Assembly: GCA_905221615.1 (NCBI GenBank)
Contig: CAJNDT010003791.1
Location: forward strand, 248,001-312,000
DNA: 64,000 nucleotides
Direction: 5' to 3'
DNA from: Symbiodinium sp. CCMP2592
Lineage: Eukaryota; Sar; Dinophyceae; Suessiales; Symbiodiniaceae
Shown here: piece by piece, positions 21,563 to 33,103 of the stretch
Layout of the letters: each line of letters starts with the position of its first letter
Numbering within the stretch: the first letter of the stretch is position 1
Program-made: the position numbers and the translations under genes
The notes under the pieces: model-generated
Told to the model about the DNA's origin: nothing
Databases searched by the model: none
The model's input: only the letters and a program-made list of their open reading frames with translations

Positions 21563-22397
21563 GCGCATTTAAGCTGTATATTCGCAAGTGCATGTACATG
21601 CCCATAGATATATGTACGTCTGTCTATCTGTCTGTATGCATGCAGGCATGTATGTAAGCATGTATGTATGTATGTATGTACATATGTATGTACGTGTGTA
21701 AGTATGCACATACGTGCGCGCGTACATACTTCGGTGAGGTTGCAAGGAGTTCGGAAAACATTCCGCTGCGCCTGTAACAGAAATTTGAGGGAACCCTTCA
21801 ACGAAACTTCTACACGAACCCTGAAGCCTAAACCCTAAACCCCTGAAGGTAAAAGGGAACCCTTGCAGGAAGTCCGTTCGTTAAGCGGAGAGCCGGACAC
21901 AGTCGGACATAGTGAAGGTGGTTGTTGGCCAAACCACGCAAAGCTACTAAAGCTGCTTCTCTATATAGGCGCCACCAGACGTCAACCTAGCTGGTCCCGT
22001 AGGGCCGTAATTAACTATTAACTAACGCCTAATCTCTACTCCCCCGAAACCCTAAACCCTCCTATGTACAAACTTCGAAGTTTGCAAGCCGATTGACTTC
22101 GATAGATTCGAATTAGCATGCGCTGTTCGAATGCCAGACGGATCCAAGCTTTGAAGTACCTGTATAGAGATTACGTTAAGGCCAAAGCATATACTATGAA
22201 GGTACATGGAGCCTTTGGGTTTGGCTAGTGTTTAAGATGCCATGCCACTAGTGTTTAAAATAGCCTCAAGGATGCCACAGTAACATAGGGGCCTAAATAA
22301 TTACCGATACTATATTTTGGGGTTCCTTATTATCATGAAATTTTAGTGGGCCCCAAAACCCTATTCAGATTATTAAGGCCGCTATGTTAGGTGTCAT

Positions 22398-22503
22398 ATG
22401 GGTAGTTATCAAAATTAGGGTCCCTTTGTCGGGTACCCTAAATATTTGGTGCCGTACTATAATAAGGACCCAAAAAGGGACCATAGTTTTGACAACCACC
22501 CAT
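22398..22503. mobile_element. Family C inverted-repeat element
   Basis: ATGGGTAGTTATCAAAATTA at one end and its near-complement at the other, with TTTGGGTCCTTAT-type interior. Other copies: 28,315-28,426, 29,495-29,599, 35,312-35,420 and 49,112-49,213. The last has lost part of its left end. Confidence 0.87.
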
Positions 22504-22984
22504 ATAACCCTAAACCCTAAACCCCTAAACCCTAAACCCTATAGATCCCTTTAAAGGACCCCTTCTCGATCCCTATGTTAGGTGTCATATCTTGCTACTG
22601 GAAGTCTCAGAGTTGCAACTCGCCTGCTGCGGCTTCCATTGCCATTGTTGTAACCAAGAGACACAAGTGCAGATGGGCGATGGCTTAGAAGGGGCCCCCA
22701 CCCTGTAATAGTGATATAAAAGGAATATAATAGGGTCCAAATATAATCCTTAAAGTCACTATTACAGGGTGGGGGGAGCTTCTAAGCGATGGCGTTTTGT
22801 AGTACTCCCGACCCCTAACTACAAGCAAGTCCAGTTTGAGGTTTATAATCACAAAAGTTATTTGCTTATGGCTGATCGGAGTGCGAGGTCGAAGCAATTG
22901 TATTTGCTGAAGTTGCACTCGCTTAGTTCATGCTGCAGGACAAACGGGGACTACACTTGACTCCCGAAATGCTTTGGTGACGAG

Positions 22985-23020
22985 GCGCCACCGCCAGCTC
23001 CCGCAGCTGCCCCCGAGGAG
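22985..23020 (+). CDS. Orphan exon-like block, Ala/Pro-rich (pair with 28,253)
   Basis: Exactly 12 codons, APPPAPAAAPEE, between GACGAG and GTCACTAG. A near-duplicate of 11 codons with the same flanking GTCAC lies at 28,253-28,285. The conserved length and donor suggest duplicated exons. Confidence 0.4.
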
Positions 23021-23292
23021 GTCACTAGAGTGTGTTCGGCGTTCACTTAGGGGCGCGTGTGAACCTCAGATTTCTTAGGTGTTGTCAGTTCTGGCATTCC
23101 AGGGATGGTCGCATCTCAGGTTCGGTTCCTGATTCTGATTCGGGAGCTAGAGCTTGGAGTTCGATATACGTAGGGGAGTGAATGGTTTGAAAACGGTTCA
23201 GCCGTGTGTAGGTATGCCTGTATGCATGGATGTATCGATGTATGCATGCATCCACGTATATGTGTATGCAAATGTGCAGGTACTTGATTTGG

Positions 23293-23316
23293 ATGGATGG
23301 ATGGATGGATGGAGTA
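23293..23316 (+). repeat. TGGA tetranucleotide run
   Basis: Short tandem TGGA copies within a TGTATGCA-rich stretch (23,220-23,320). A similar TGTA tract is at 21,650-21,700. Confidence 0.8.
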
Positions 23317-24410
23317 TTTGTAGGATCATACTAGGTACTGGAAGTAGGGCTACAAAGACTCTTCTTACAAGCTCTGGATAAAACCCTAAACCCTAAACCC
23401 TGAGCTTTCAACACTTCACCACCACCCGTATTTTCTTTTGGTGGAAGGGCCCATAGAGCTTCCAGTACAGGTTAGAAGCTGCCCCCACCCTGTAATAGTG
23501 GCATAATAGGAATATAGTAGGGCCCTAATATATATTAATATAATCCTTATGGTCACTATTACAGGGTGGGGGCAGCTTCTAAAGTATAGGGCTTTGGTCT
23601 GTAGACAGGGCAAGGTTTTGGCTTGAGGGCACTAGGATCAGATGGGTTTGGGTTTTCGGGTTCAGGGGCTTTGGATTGAGGCGAGTGTTGCTGGGTGTTC
23701 CAGAGGAAGGACTTACCTCCAGGTCCAGGTCCAATTGCCCTGTTGCGTAGGGTCTGGGGCTACAGCTGGGGCAAGGTGCTATGGAGTTTGGAGATTATGG
23801 GGTTTTGGACTTCATCCTGTTTTTACGGGCTTCAGGGTCTCGGGTTCCCCGTATTTAGGTTCGGGCTACAGGGCCTATACATTATGGACAGATTCGAGCG
23901 TATGCGTTATTCAGTCAGTGCTGTTGGGATTTGAGTTTTGGACAAGTCCAGGCTTGTTTAAGGGTTTAGGGCTTCGGGTAGCGCGTTTATTTGCTTGTTT
24001 GGGGTTCAGAAATGTTTGGTTTCATAGGTTGTAGGGTTTAGGGTGCCAGCTATGTGCTGGTCTCGCCAACCAAGCGCTCATCCTAAACCCTAAACCCTAC
24101 CTTAACCCTGAGTATCTTACCTTTTTCAGGACTTATATAAGGAAATCATCAGAAAGAACCCTAAAATAGGTTATTCAGGGCTAAGGTAAATCCTATAATT
24201 CATCCCTAAAGCCAATAACCCTAAACCCTAAACCCTGTAAGCCTATAACTTACTTGGAGGGGCAGGGAACTTCGTTATAATTGGGGTAACTCCATTTAGG
24301 GTACTTATAACTCTACTTATCACTTAACCTAGTTACCAAGTCCCCTGCCCCTCCAAGTATAACCCTACAACCCTGAACCCCGCGCCTTCCTCAAAGCCTA
24401 TCATCCACAG

Positions 24411-24442
24411 GCGCCGCCTGCGCCGGCTGTGGAGGAGGCCAG
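24411..24442 (+). CDS. Orphan exon-like block, cassette copy 0
   Basis: After ATCCACAG, reads APPAPAVEEA and ends at CCAG|GTCACT. Same block as those at 33,852, 34,481 and 35,254, with shared intron flanks. About 110 bases downstream lie AGAAGGAGGTTGAACGG and related words, also seen after the other copies. Confidence 0.45.
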
Positions 24443-24531
24443 GTCACTATGTTCCTGTTGGGGTCCCCTTATTACAACCGAATAATAGGAAAAAGGGTAC
24501 CCTTACCATAAAGGGGTTACTCAGGAACCTA
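24443..24531. mobile_element. Family M element
   Basis: A GGGTCCCC/GGGTACCC-rich foldback with GGGTTACTCAGGAACCTAG at its right end. Related copies lie near 26,405-26,470, 34,193-34,318, 46,026-46,120 and 55,735-55,838. It sits inside a cassette that elsewhere lacks it. Confidence 0.55.
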
Positions 24532-24654
24532 GGTCATGTCAAGTTCAGCTTAGAAGGAGGTTGAACGGTGTGGGTTCTGGGGAATGCAGTCGGGTTAAGC
24601 ATTCATTAGGGTATACTTTTTCTACTGTCATAAACTGCCATGTTTGTTAGTAGT

Positions 24655-24750
24655 TTGTGGTAGTGGTCGTCGTCGTAATCGTAATCGTAGTCGTAGTAAG
24701 TAGTAGTCGCCGTCGTAGTAGTAGCAGTAGCAGCAACAGTAGTAGTAGGG
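24655..24750 (+). repeat. GTC/GTA triplet microsatellite upstream of RCC1 gene 1
   Basis: Impure GTCGTAATC/GTAGTAGCA triplets just 5' of the first RCC1-repeat gene. It creates poly-Leu or Thr-rich open frames on the minus strand that are artefacts. Confidence 0.85.
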
Positions 24751-24932
24751 TTTGCAGGCTTCCAAGTTGGTTCACGACCTGAGCAATTGAGCGGTGGTTT
24801 GCCTCCTTCGAAGAGAGTAATGACCGCATGAACAACCAAACATCTCAAGGGACTAAGAGAGCATACCTGTACATTTTGGTTTGGAGCCCTAATATAGACC
24901 CAGACACTGGACAAATTCCGCTACAGAGCAAC

Positions 24933-26381
24933 ATGTCGATTACCGTAGAAGTTGGGCTGCTCAGCGGCAAGACTGCTACCGTGGAAGCTTGCTTCGACGA
25001 GGATATTGAGACATTGAAAGGTCGGGCACAGGCTGCACTCGGAGTCGGAAAAGGACTGCTGGTGGACTCGTCCGGCAGCGTTCTGGATGCATCTCTGGCA
25101 GTACAGGACTCCTGCTTGAAGAGCGGCGACTCACTTATCCTGCAACTATGCCGAGCTTGGGTAGGCTGCACGGCCAAATCTTTTGCCACCATTCTCGGCG
25201 ACGGGTGTGTCCTGACCTGGGGGCATGCTGGCAACGGTGGCGACAGCAGTGCAGTGCAGAGTCAGCTGAAGAATGTGCAACAGATCCAAGCCACTCTCAC
25301 CGCTTTCGCTGCCATCCTCGGCGATGGATCTGTCGTGACATGGGGTAGTGCAGAATTTGGTGGTGACAGTAGTTCTGTGCAGGATCAGCTGAAAAACGTG
25401 CAGCTGATCCAAGGGTGTGATCGCGCCTTCGCTGCCATTCGTGACGATGGATCTGTGGTGACGTGGGGGCATGCTTGCTCTGGTGGTCACAGTAGCCATG
25501 TGCAGGATCGGCTGAAGAATGTGCAGCAGATCCAAGCCAATGGCGCTGCTTTTGCCGCTATTCTTGGCGATGGATCGGTCGTTAGTTGGGGTGAAGCTGC
25601 CCTTGGTGGCGACTGCCGTGCTGTGCAGGATCAGCTAAAGCATGTGCAGCGGATCCAAGCAACTTACAGTGCTTTTGTTGCCATTTGCGTCGATGGTTCT
25701 GTCGTGACCTGGGGTAGTGCTCGCCATGGCGGTGACAGTAGCACTGTGCAGGACAAGCTGAGGAATGTGCATCAGATCCAAGCAGCTCGCTATTCTTTTG
25801 CTGCCCTTCTGGGCGATGGAACTGTCGTGAGCTGGGGTGATTTTCTCTGTGGCAGTGACAGCAGTGCTGTGCAGAATCAGCTGATGAATGTGCAGCAGAT
25901 CCAGGCCACTCTTAGCGCTTTTGCCGCTATTCTTGGCAATGGATCTGTCGTAACCTGGGGTCATGCTGGCAACGGTGGTGACAGTAGCTGCGTGCAGGAT
26001 CACTTGAAGAATGTGCAGCAGATCCAAGCCAATGGCGGTGCTTTTGCCGCTATTCTTGGCAATGGATCCGTCGTGACGTGGGGTCATGCTGGCAACGGTG
26101 GGGACAGCAGTGCTGTGCAGAGTCAGCTGAAGAATGTGCAGCAGATCCAATCGTCTGACATGGCTTTTGCTGCCATTCTTGGCAATGGATCCGTAGTGAC
26201 CTGGGGTGATGCTCGTCGTGGTGGTGACAGTAGTGCTGTGCAGCCTGAGCTGGTGAATGTGCAGCAGATCCAAGCGAATGACCGTGCCTTTGCTGCCTTT
26301 CTTGTCAGCGGGTCCATCGTGACATGGGGTGATGCTGACTGCGGTGGTCACAGTGGCCAGGTCCACCAGGTTTCTGAGTAG
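24933..26381 (+). CDS. RCC1-repeat protein 1 with N-terminal ubiquitin-like segment
   Basis: Intronless, 482 codons ending in TAG. Residues 1-72 (MSITVEVGLLSGKTATVEAC...) look like a ubiquitin-like fold: beta strand, turn, then a TLKGRAQAALG helix and DSSGSVLDASLAVQDS. Ten tandem repeats of about 41 residues follow, each with AFAAILGDGSVVTWG, a GG dipeptide, DSSAVQDQLKN and VQQIQ. These match the RCC1/regulator-of-chromosome-condensation repeat type that automatic annotation often labels HERC-like, but no HECT ligase domain is present, so E3 activity is not supported. RCC1 repeats form propellers and usually bind proteins or chromatin. The start is set at the ATG shared with the paralog at 46,920. 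An upstream in-frame ATG at 24,828 would add 35 residues with no counterpart. CTACAG just upstream could be a trans-splice acceptor. Confidence 0.9.
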   Translation: MSITVEVGLLSGKTATVEACFDEDIETLKGRAQAALGVGKGLLVDSSGSVLDASLAVQDSCLKSGDSLILQLCRAWVGCTAKSFATILGDGCVLTWGHAGNGGDSSAVQSQLKNVQQIQATLTAFAAILGDGSVVTWGSAEFGGDSSSVQDQLKNVQLIQGCDRAFAAIRDDGSVVTWGHACSGGHSSHVQDRLKNVQQIQANGAAFAAILGDGSVVSWGEAALGGDCRAVQDQLKHVQRIQATYSAFVAICVDGSVVTWGSARHGGDSSTVQDKLRNVHQIQAARYSFAALLGDGTVVSWGDFLCGSDSSAVQNQLMNVQQIQATLSAFAAILGNGSVVTWGHAGNGGDSSCVQDHLKNVQQIQANGGAFAAILGNGSVVTWGHAGNGGDSSAVQSQLKNVQQIQSSDMAFAAILGNGSVVTWGDARRGGDSSAVQPELVNVQQIQANDRAFAAFLVSGSIVTWGDADCGGHSGQVHQVSE

Positions 26382-26500
26382 TACCCTTTGCCCGTTTTGG
26401 TTTCGAAGTCTCGCTTATTAAAATTGAATAGGGTACCCGCATTATTCAGGGGTTGCTGAGCGAACCTAGCAGTGGTAATGTGGCATGGTCAGCTCTGCAG

Positions 26501-26546
26501 CTGAAGCGCGGCAGCCGCTGCAGCTGCTAAGCGAGCTGTTGAAGAG
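26501..26546 (+). CDS. Orphan exon-like block
   Basis: After CTCTGCAG and before GTTATT. The frame reads EARQPLQLLSELLK, helical. It lies about 120 bases downstream of RCC1 gene 1 and could belong to another transcript. Confidence 0.35.
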
Positions 26547-26683
26547 GTTATTGTGCCTAGCCCTACATAAGCCGTGCTGAAGCCAAATGTCAAAGCGCTG
26601 ACAGAACTCAACACCACAGGGTCCAGGTTATGGGGGGTGAGGCTTCTTCTCCCAATCCTTTACTCTGAGATGCTAAGTCTTTC

Positions 26684-26785
26684 GGGGACCCCTACTTCAT
26701 AATGGGCTATATAATGGGTATATAATGGGTATATTATGGGTATATACCTAGGGGTCCTTATTAGGGGTCCCTCCTTTTACCCTTT
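26684..26785. mobile_element. Family H element with internal expansion
   Basis: GGGACCCCTA...GGGGTCCCTCCTTTTACCC ends with four TATAATGGG-like copies inside. Fuller copies at 57,556-57,688 and 63,376-63,510 have AGGGTAAAAGGAGGGACCC left arms. Confidence 0.65.
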
Positions 26786-26967
26786 GATCAATCGTAAATG
26801 GTGGTTGCTGCTACAATTCGTTGGCCCTGCCCAGGGTAGGCCCCGAGCACTTGCGGCTCTCAAGACGTTGCTTCCCCAAAGGCTCCATGTACCTTTATAG
26901 TAGATTACTAGGGTTCCTTTCAGGGTTCCTTTAAGGGGTTCTATAAGGGTTCTATAGGGTTTAGGGT

Positions 26968-27256
26968 ATAAGGCTCCATGGTACCTTTATAGTAGATACA
27001 TAAGCCCTAAAGGGTCCCTATATAGGTACTTTAAGGCCCAAGTATATACTACTTGGAGGGTCGGGGGACTTAGTAAGTAGGTAGTAAGTAGACTTACAAG
27101 TACCCTAAAAGGGACCCTAATTGGGGTTATGGTACTTATAAGTCCCTAAAATAACCAGTTACCAAGTCCCCCGACCCTCCAAGTATATATACCCTATAAA
27201 CCCTAAACCCTAAACCCTAAACCCTAAACCCTATATGGGTACATGGAGCTTTTGGG
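26968..27256. mobile_element. Family A element containing a nested family B element and a CCCTAAA array
   Basis: The left arm (AAGGCTCCATGGTACC) and right arm (GGGTACATGGAGCTTTTGGG) of one A element are separated by a complete B element at 27,049-27,186 and then five CCCTAAA units at 27,191-27,234. Confidence 0.85.
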
Positions 27257-27298
27257 TTCTGGAGTGAAGATGGTTTAGGGGTTTGATTAGGGGTGAAT

Positions 27299-27405
27299 AT
27301 GGGAGTTTCCGAAAATTAGGGGCTACCATATTTTGGGGTCCTTAGAAAAAGGATCCTACTATTTAGGGTACCATATTAGGTTCCCCTGTTTTCGGAAACT
27401 CCCAT
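27299..27405. mobile_element. Family E inverted-repeat element
   Basis: ATGGGAGTTTCCGAAAATTA with its complement; interior ATTTAGGGTACC. Other copies: 30,006-30,113, 31,862-31,969 (interior reversed), 32,611-32,718, 38,708-38,814, 50,976-51,085 and 58,041-58,153. Confidence 0.88.
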
Positions 27406-27835
27406 ATACGGCGAATGTGGGTTTATAAGTGCTCCCGTTGAGGGTGTTGTCGTCTACGGACTTTGCAGTACGCGTCGTACTACTTGACATCTGTATAGCG
27501 GGTCTGTTACGTTGGGTTTTCAAATTTCAGCCCATTTTAGCAGATGTGCAGGCCTTGGGTGTGTTCTCATGTCACAACCTTTGCAGCTTGAAGTGGGGCT
27601 CAAGTAGCCGGCTATATCGCGAATAAGGTGGCCTTTGCATGGTCATAGTCTTGTTTAGCCCTCCAGGCAGCCCAGCATAGATAACATGTAGACTCGTAGA
27701 CTCTAGTATCAACTTGAGATCCCAACAGCCTTAAACCCTAAACCTGTTATTTCGCAGGATGAAAGGCTGCTCCATTCCGGCTTCGTTCAGCCTCCAACCC
27801 AACAGCAGGGAGAAAGCAACAAAGCAAAGCCAATT

Positions 27836-27944
27836 CCCTAAGGGTCCGAGTACCTAATAATCATATGCTCTCCCAAATCCTAACCTACATAACTACTATC
27901 CCAAAACCGAGTACCTGACTATTGGGTCCTTTGGACCCTTGGGA
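27836..27944. mobile_element. Family A' inverted-repeat element
   Basis: TCCCTAAGGGTCCGAGTACC with GGACCCTTGGGA. Better copies of A' (CCCAAAGGGTCCTAGGTACT type): 30,640-30,748, 36,118-36,225, 40,542-40,650 and 59,786-59,880. Confidence 0.7.
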
Positions 27945-28252
27945 ATTAAACCCTAAACGCCAACCTGCTTCGGGATACTGGAGTGCCCTCGGGCCTGAGC
28001 ATCTGCGGAAATAAACTCCAACCTGAGCTTGGAGTCGTAGGATTTACCACCGTTATGACCCATATTAGTATAACTTACTTAGATCCCCAATGCCCAACCT
28101 TTAAATGAACTTTTTGGGGTTCTTATAGTTTAGTAGGAATCGGAAAGTTTCACCTTTCATTTCTTTGGCTTATTGGGGGAGCAAGATTGGGGTTTATAAA
28201 CCCCCTCGTTTAGGGTTCACCACGCCCTGTGGTGACGCTTCTAAGTGAGAAG

Positions 28253-28285
28253 GCGCCACCACCGGCTCCAGAAGCCGCCCCGCAG
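28253..28285 (+). CDS. Orphan exon-like block, Ala/Pro-rich (pair with 22,985)
   Basis: Eleven codons, APPPAPEAAPQ, between GAGAAG and GTCACCAG. Duplicate of the block at 22,985. Confidence 0.4.
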
Positions 28286-28443
28286 GTCACCAGACGAATT
28301 CGGCTTTGTCGGGCATATGGATGGTTGTCAAAATTGTGGCCCCTTTTAGAGTCCCTATTATTACAGTACGGCACCGAATATTTAGGGTACCCAAACAGGG
28401 ACCCTAGTTTTGACAACCACCCATATAGGGTTCCTTTAATTAG

Positions 28444-28570
28444 GGACCCCAAAACGCACATAAGCATGAGCATTGCATAGGGATATCCCTACCTTATTGG
28501 GCTTCATTATAAAGGGGTATATATGGGACATCCCTATCTTTGTTTTTGCTCGTGTGCTTGTTGGGGGCCC
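28444..28570. mobile_element. Family D inverted-repeat element, uninterrupted copy
   Basis: GGGACCCCAAAACGCACATA with a GGGGGCCC right end, 127 bp. It lies 18 bases after a family C element (28,315-28,426). Confidence 0.8.
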
Positions 28571-29239
28571 TAGAAGGGTTCCTGTAAAGGGGGTTCCAAT
28601 GAGGGATCTGCAGGGTTTACATAAGGATGTACATAACTAAGAGTGTATATAGGGTTGTAAAATCAAGCTTTTGTCCAGGACTTATCCACTCAACATACAA
28701 CTCTAAATTTTTGCTTCAGGGTTTAGGGCTTAGAGTTTGGTTATCTAGACGTTTTTGGAAGTTTGAGCTTAGGGTTTGGTTTATGCTTGGGGAGTGAATT
28801 TCTTGGAGGCAGGCTTTCCAGCTTCCGCACTCCGGGGATGATTGCACCTTACTTTAGTGATTGTTCCTGATTCCGAGACAGCACTCCTCGAATCTCCCAG
28901 TATAGTCTAGTCCGTACTCTATTATGACGTGCTGGAAGTTTTTGTTTGAGCTGTGTATCGCGAGTACCAGGTTTTGTCAGTACAGAGGTCATCGGTGAAG
29001 ACACAAGGTTGCCAATCAATCGTTGTCAATTTGGGGTTCCATGTCCAACTTTCCATTTTTCAAACCCCAGCATGATATTAATATTGACATGGCATGCCAA
29101 CAGTTCACAACCTTCGCCCACCAAGCGTCGGCTTCTGTTTGTTAGGTCTTCAGGGGTTAGCTTGCACCTTAACCCTGAATAGCAAACCTTTTTAGGGTTC
29201 CTTATCCTGATTTCCTTCCATAAGTCCTTAAACCCGAAA

Positions 29240-29334
29240 CTTAGGGGTACTTAGAAATAAATTTTAGTTTTAGGCTTTATCATCCCTAAGAAACAGCTGA
29301 AATTATAATTGTTGCTAGGGTTCTAAGTTCAGTA
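29240..29334 (+). repeat. Family J dispersed repeat without inverted ends
   Basis: TTAGGGGTACTTAGAAATAA then CCCTAAGAAACAGCT and TTGCTAGGGTTCTAAGTTCA. Copies at 36,346-36,442 and 40,747-40,843 keep the same order and length (about 95 bp). The lack of inverted ends sets it apart from the other families. Confidence 0.75.
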
Positions 29335-29456
29335 AACCCCCAAACCCTAAACCCTAAACTCCGGGTTAGGGCAGGCTTTAGCCCTAAACCCTAAACCCTA
29401 AACCCTAAACTGAACGGTGGAGCCTCTGGGGTTCGGGGAGGGCGAGGGTCAAGATT

Positions 29457-29746
<290 letters not shown>

Positions 29747-30132
29747 TCCTTATCATGGTTGAGGGGGACCAAAACTCATAACAAGAGTAGTATATGCATG
29801 CAGGTATTCATGTGCGTACGCATGTACGCTATGTATATGTATATGTATTTGTATATGCATATGTATATGTAAATGTATATGTACATGTATACGTATATGT
29901 ATATGTATATGCCGTGTAAGTGTTCACATACATATATACCTTTCGAGGCCATCTACTGTAGCCATATACAACTCTAGACCCCAACCCCTAAACCCCCATA
30001 GAGCCATGTGGGAGTTTCCGAAAATTAGGGGTGCCGTATTCTGGGGTCCTTATAACGGGGCTCCTACCACTTAGGGTACTATATTAGGGTCCCCTATTTT
30101 CGTAAACTCCCATGAAGCCCTAAACCCTAAAC

Positions 30133-30546
30133 GCCCCATAAACCCTAAACCCTCAACCCCCATAAACCCTAAACCTTAAACCCCCGTAAACCCTAAACCT
30201 TAAACCCCCGTAAACCCTAAACCTTAAACCCCCGTAAACCCTAAACCCTCAACCCCCGTAAACCCTAAACCCTCAACCCCCGTAAACCCTAAACCTTAAA
30301 CCCCCGTAAACCCTAAACCTTAAACCCCCGTAAACCCTAAACCTTAAACCCCCGTAAACCCTAAACCCTCAACCCCCGTAAACCCTAAACCCTCAACCCC
30401 CGTAAACCCTAAACCTTAAACCCCCGTAAACCCTAAACCTTAAACCCCCGTAAACCCTAAACCTTAAACCCCCCGTAAACCCTAAACCCTCAACCCCCGT
30501 AAACCCTAAACCCTAAACCCCCGTAAACCCTAAACCCTAAACCCCC
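30133..30546 (+). repeat. Telomere-derived minisatellite, 24-bp monomer in a 120-bp higher-order repeat
   Basis: About 17 monomers of the form CCCCCGTAAACCCTAAACC plus TTAAA (type a) or CTCAA (type b). The order a-a-a-b-b repeats three times with exact 120-bp spacing: bases 30,181-30,300 recur at 30,301-30,420. The array starts and ends in less regular CCCCCATA units. Confidence 0.92.
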
Positions 30547-30602
30547 ATAGAGCCATATCAAGCCCTGCCTAAGAGATCCTGGAGTCTTTAGCAAGGACTC
30601 AG

Positions 30603-30631
30603 AGCCTGCCGAGGCGCCCAAAGAGGCACTG
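30603..30631 (+). CDS. Orphan exon-like block, Pro/Ala/Glu
   Basis: After GGACTCAG, reads PAEAPKEA. Similar in composition to 17,439. A family A' element begins 9 bases downstream at 30,640. Confidence 0.3.
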
Positions 30632-32720
30632 ATAACATACCCAAAGGGTCCTAGGTACTGTTATGGGGGATACTTCCCCAAATCATAATAGTAATTCCTA
30701 ATATAGAAACCCTAGGTTCTACCATATAGGTACTTTGGACCCTTTGGGATATTGTTTTTCCGCTTGAGGTTTGTGGGCTTTAGGGTTTTGGGGTATGGGG
30801 CTTTTCCGCTTGAGGTTTATGTTCTTTAGGGTTTTGTGGTTTAGGGCTCAGAGTCCGAATAAGTGCTACTAGTTTCCGAGTATAGTATAATTAGTTATAC
30901 TACCATATAGCGCAACAGCTTGTTCTAACTGTTCAGGCCCCGATACTTTCCGAAAACCGAAATACCGCAGTTAGTTTAGGGCTGTCGCTGTCGGCTAACT
31001 TCTAACAGGGACGGATACGGATAAGGGGTTCAGGGTAGGCCAGGCTAGGAATTGATCAAGTTTAGGAGCCTAGGCCCTAACCCTCATATCCAGCGAGTGT
31101 AGCCACGGCGTAGGTACTATTTGGGTACTTATTTGGAGTTTAAGGGTTAAGAGCTTCATAGGCTTTCTGGTTCGAGGTGGACGGATGGGGGGTTCACAGG
31201 CTAGAATGATGGGAAGATGGGAGTGACATGGGTTGATCTTCAGGATTGTGGAGTTATGTAAACCCTGTACCCTCAAGGCTTAGCTCTACCTTACCCGCAA
31301 CAACCCACCATGTATAGGGACTTACATGATATGAAAAATCAGAACCGCTCGAAACATGTCGGTTTCTTAGGGCCCAGGCCAAGCCTAAACCCTTACAGTT
31401 ATTGAGAAGGCTGCATGGGACTTAGTAGCTACGGCGTTGATAAAAAAGGAAACTGTGCTTAAAATCGATTATAACCCTGGTTAAGGTACTTGGAACCGTA
31501 TTTGCTACGTCCCATGATCCTCCAAGTAATGTCCTAAACCCTGAAGCCCTACGGCCCTTGTACGGGATGCTTTTCCTTAAAGGTCCATGCGCCGCGTTTT
31601 TCGTTAAAGGTTTCTGTATCAGGGTTGCGAAAATCTAGCATAGGGGGACCTGATGATTAGAATGGGTTTTGGAGTACACTGTAGTATTTTACAATAATTC
31701 ATATTGAAGGAATAGTACCACAAATTGCTCCGACCTTGCTATTTAACGCGGAGAAGATGGTTTTCAAGCCATTGGCTCCCACCATTGGGGCAGCCATGAA
31801 AGTGGAGAGCGGCCGAGGCGGCCAAGGAGTTTGACATAGCGTCAGCTGCCTTGCTTCATCGATGTGAGAGTTTCCGAAAATAGGGGACCCAAAGATAGTA
31901 CCCTAAATAGTAGGATCCTTATTATAAGGACCCCAAAATAAGGTACCCCTAATTTTCGGAAACTCCCATGTGGCGTCCTTCGTCAACGACCTGCCCTTCA
32001 CTCAGCACTTCAGGTTCCGCTACGCGCTCGCGAGAGGGACCTTAGTCCTGTGGTGACCTCCCCAGGATCCTTGGAGGGTGACTCCGCAGCAACAGGGAGG
32101 AGGCTGTCATCATGTCTTCGGACATGTGTGTGTGTCGGTGTGTGGCGAAAGGAGCCGTTCTCCCATGTTTACGTAGAGCTGTACCATGATCTTTTAACGT
32201 ACTTCCAGAAACGCTGGAAACTTCGAAAACCTAAAGACCCTAAAAACCACACAGAGGGTTTAGGGTGGACATAGGGGCCTTGCAGGTACATGCCCCCGGA
32301 AGTTTCAAGTACCCACATCTTCCCATTTGAGAATATGTCTCATAGTATTGGATATGCTTTTAGTTCGAACATATCTCTCATGCTGCCGCGGAATCCTTGC
32401 TTTGACTTGAGTCAACTTAACCCTCAATCCTCAACCCCGAAATCTAACCCCCAACCTTCCTAAACCTTCAAAGGAAGATCTGGTTCTGTACCCTCAATCT
32501 CATAACAGAAACCATAAGCTTTATTAACGGATCGTTTATGTACACTGAACCCTATTCATCCTAAGCCCTATACTAGAAGGTCTGGTTAGGCCTTGGGACC
32601 CCAGCAAAGATATAGGAGTTTTTGAAATTAGGGGTACTGTATTTTGGGATCCTTATAGTAAGGATCCCAGTATTTAGGGTACTATATTAGGATCCCCTAT
32701 TTTCGGAAACCCTCATATAG

Positions 32721-32766
32721 GAGCCACCTGCACCGGCGCCTGAGGAGGTGCCGGCCCAAGGAACTA
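32721..32766 (+). CDS. Orphan exon-like block
   Basis: The block reads EPPAPAPEEVPAQGT and begins right after the end of a family E element (32,611-32,718), whose terminal CATATAG would supply the acceptor AG. It is followed by TTGAGAGAGCGCTT, similar to the intron start after the cassette blocks at 34,481 and 35,254. Confidence 0.42.
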
Positions 32767-33103
32767 GTTGAGAGAGCGCTTCGGGTTAAGGTTTACAGTA
32801 AACCTCATAAAGTTGGAAACCGGATTAAGGCCAAATAGTGCTGGGATTCCCTATACATTACTCTTAAGGATCGAGGCTATGGGGTTTCCAACTTTCAGGC
32901 TTCTACTGTAGTTCTTTTTGGAACTAGCGCCAGTTTAGGGTTTATAGCAAGTTTCGGCTTTAGAACTTAGGGCCAGTCTGGGGTTCGGGGCTTAGGTTTT
33001 TTTTATGAAAGTTTTAGGGGTTTAGGGTAGGTTCAGGGATGAAGGCTATATAGGGTTTAGGGTTGTTTAGGGTTCACGCGGAAGGCTAAGGAAATGCTTC
33101 ACA

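Noticed and set aside
22769-22960. 63-codon plus frame containing YKQVQFEVYNHKSYLLMADR
   Set aside because: Overlaps the right end of a family G element and has weak codon bias and no clear splice borders. Left out of the gene list, though a short exon cannot be excluded.
30133-30546. Possible CRISPR array
   Set aside because: Repeats are directly tandem with no unique spacers, and the monomer is telomere-derived. It is a minisatellite.
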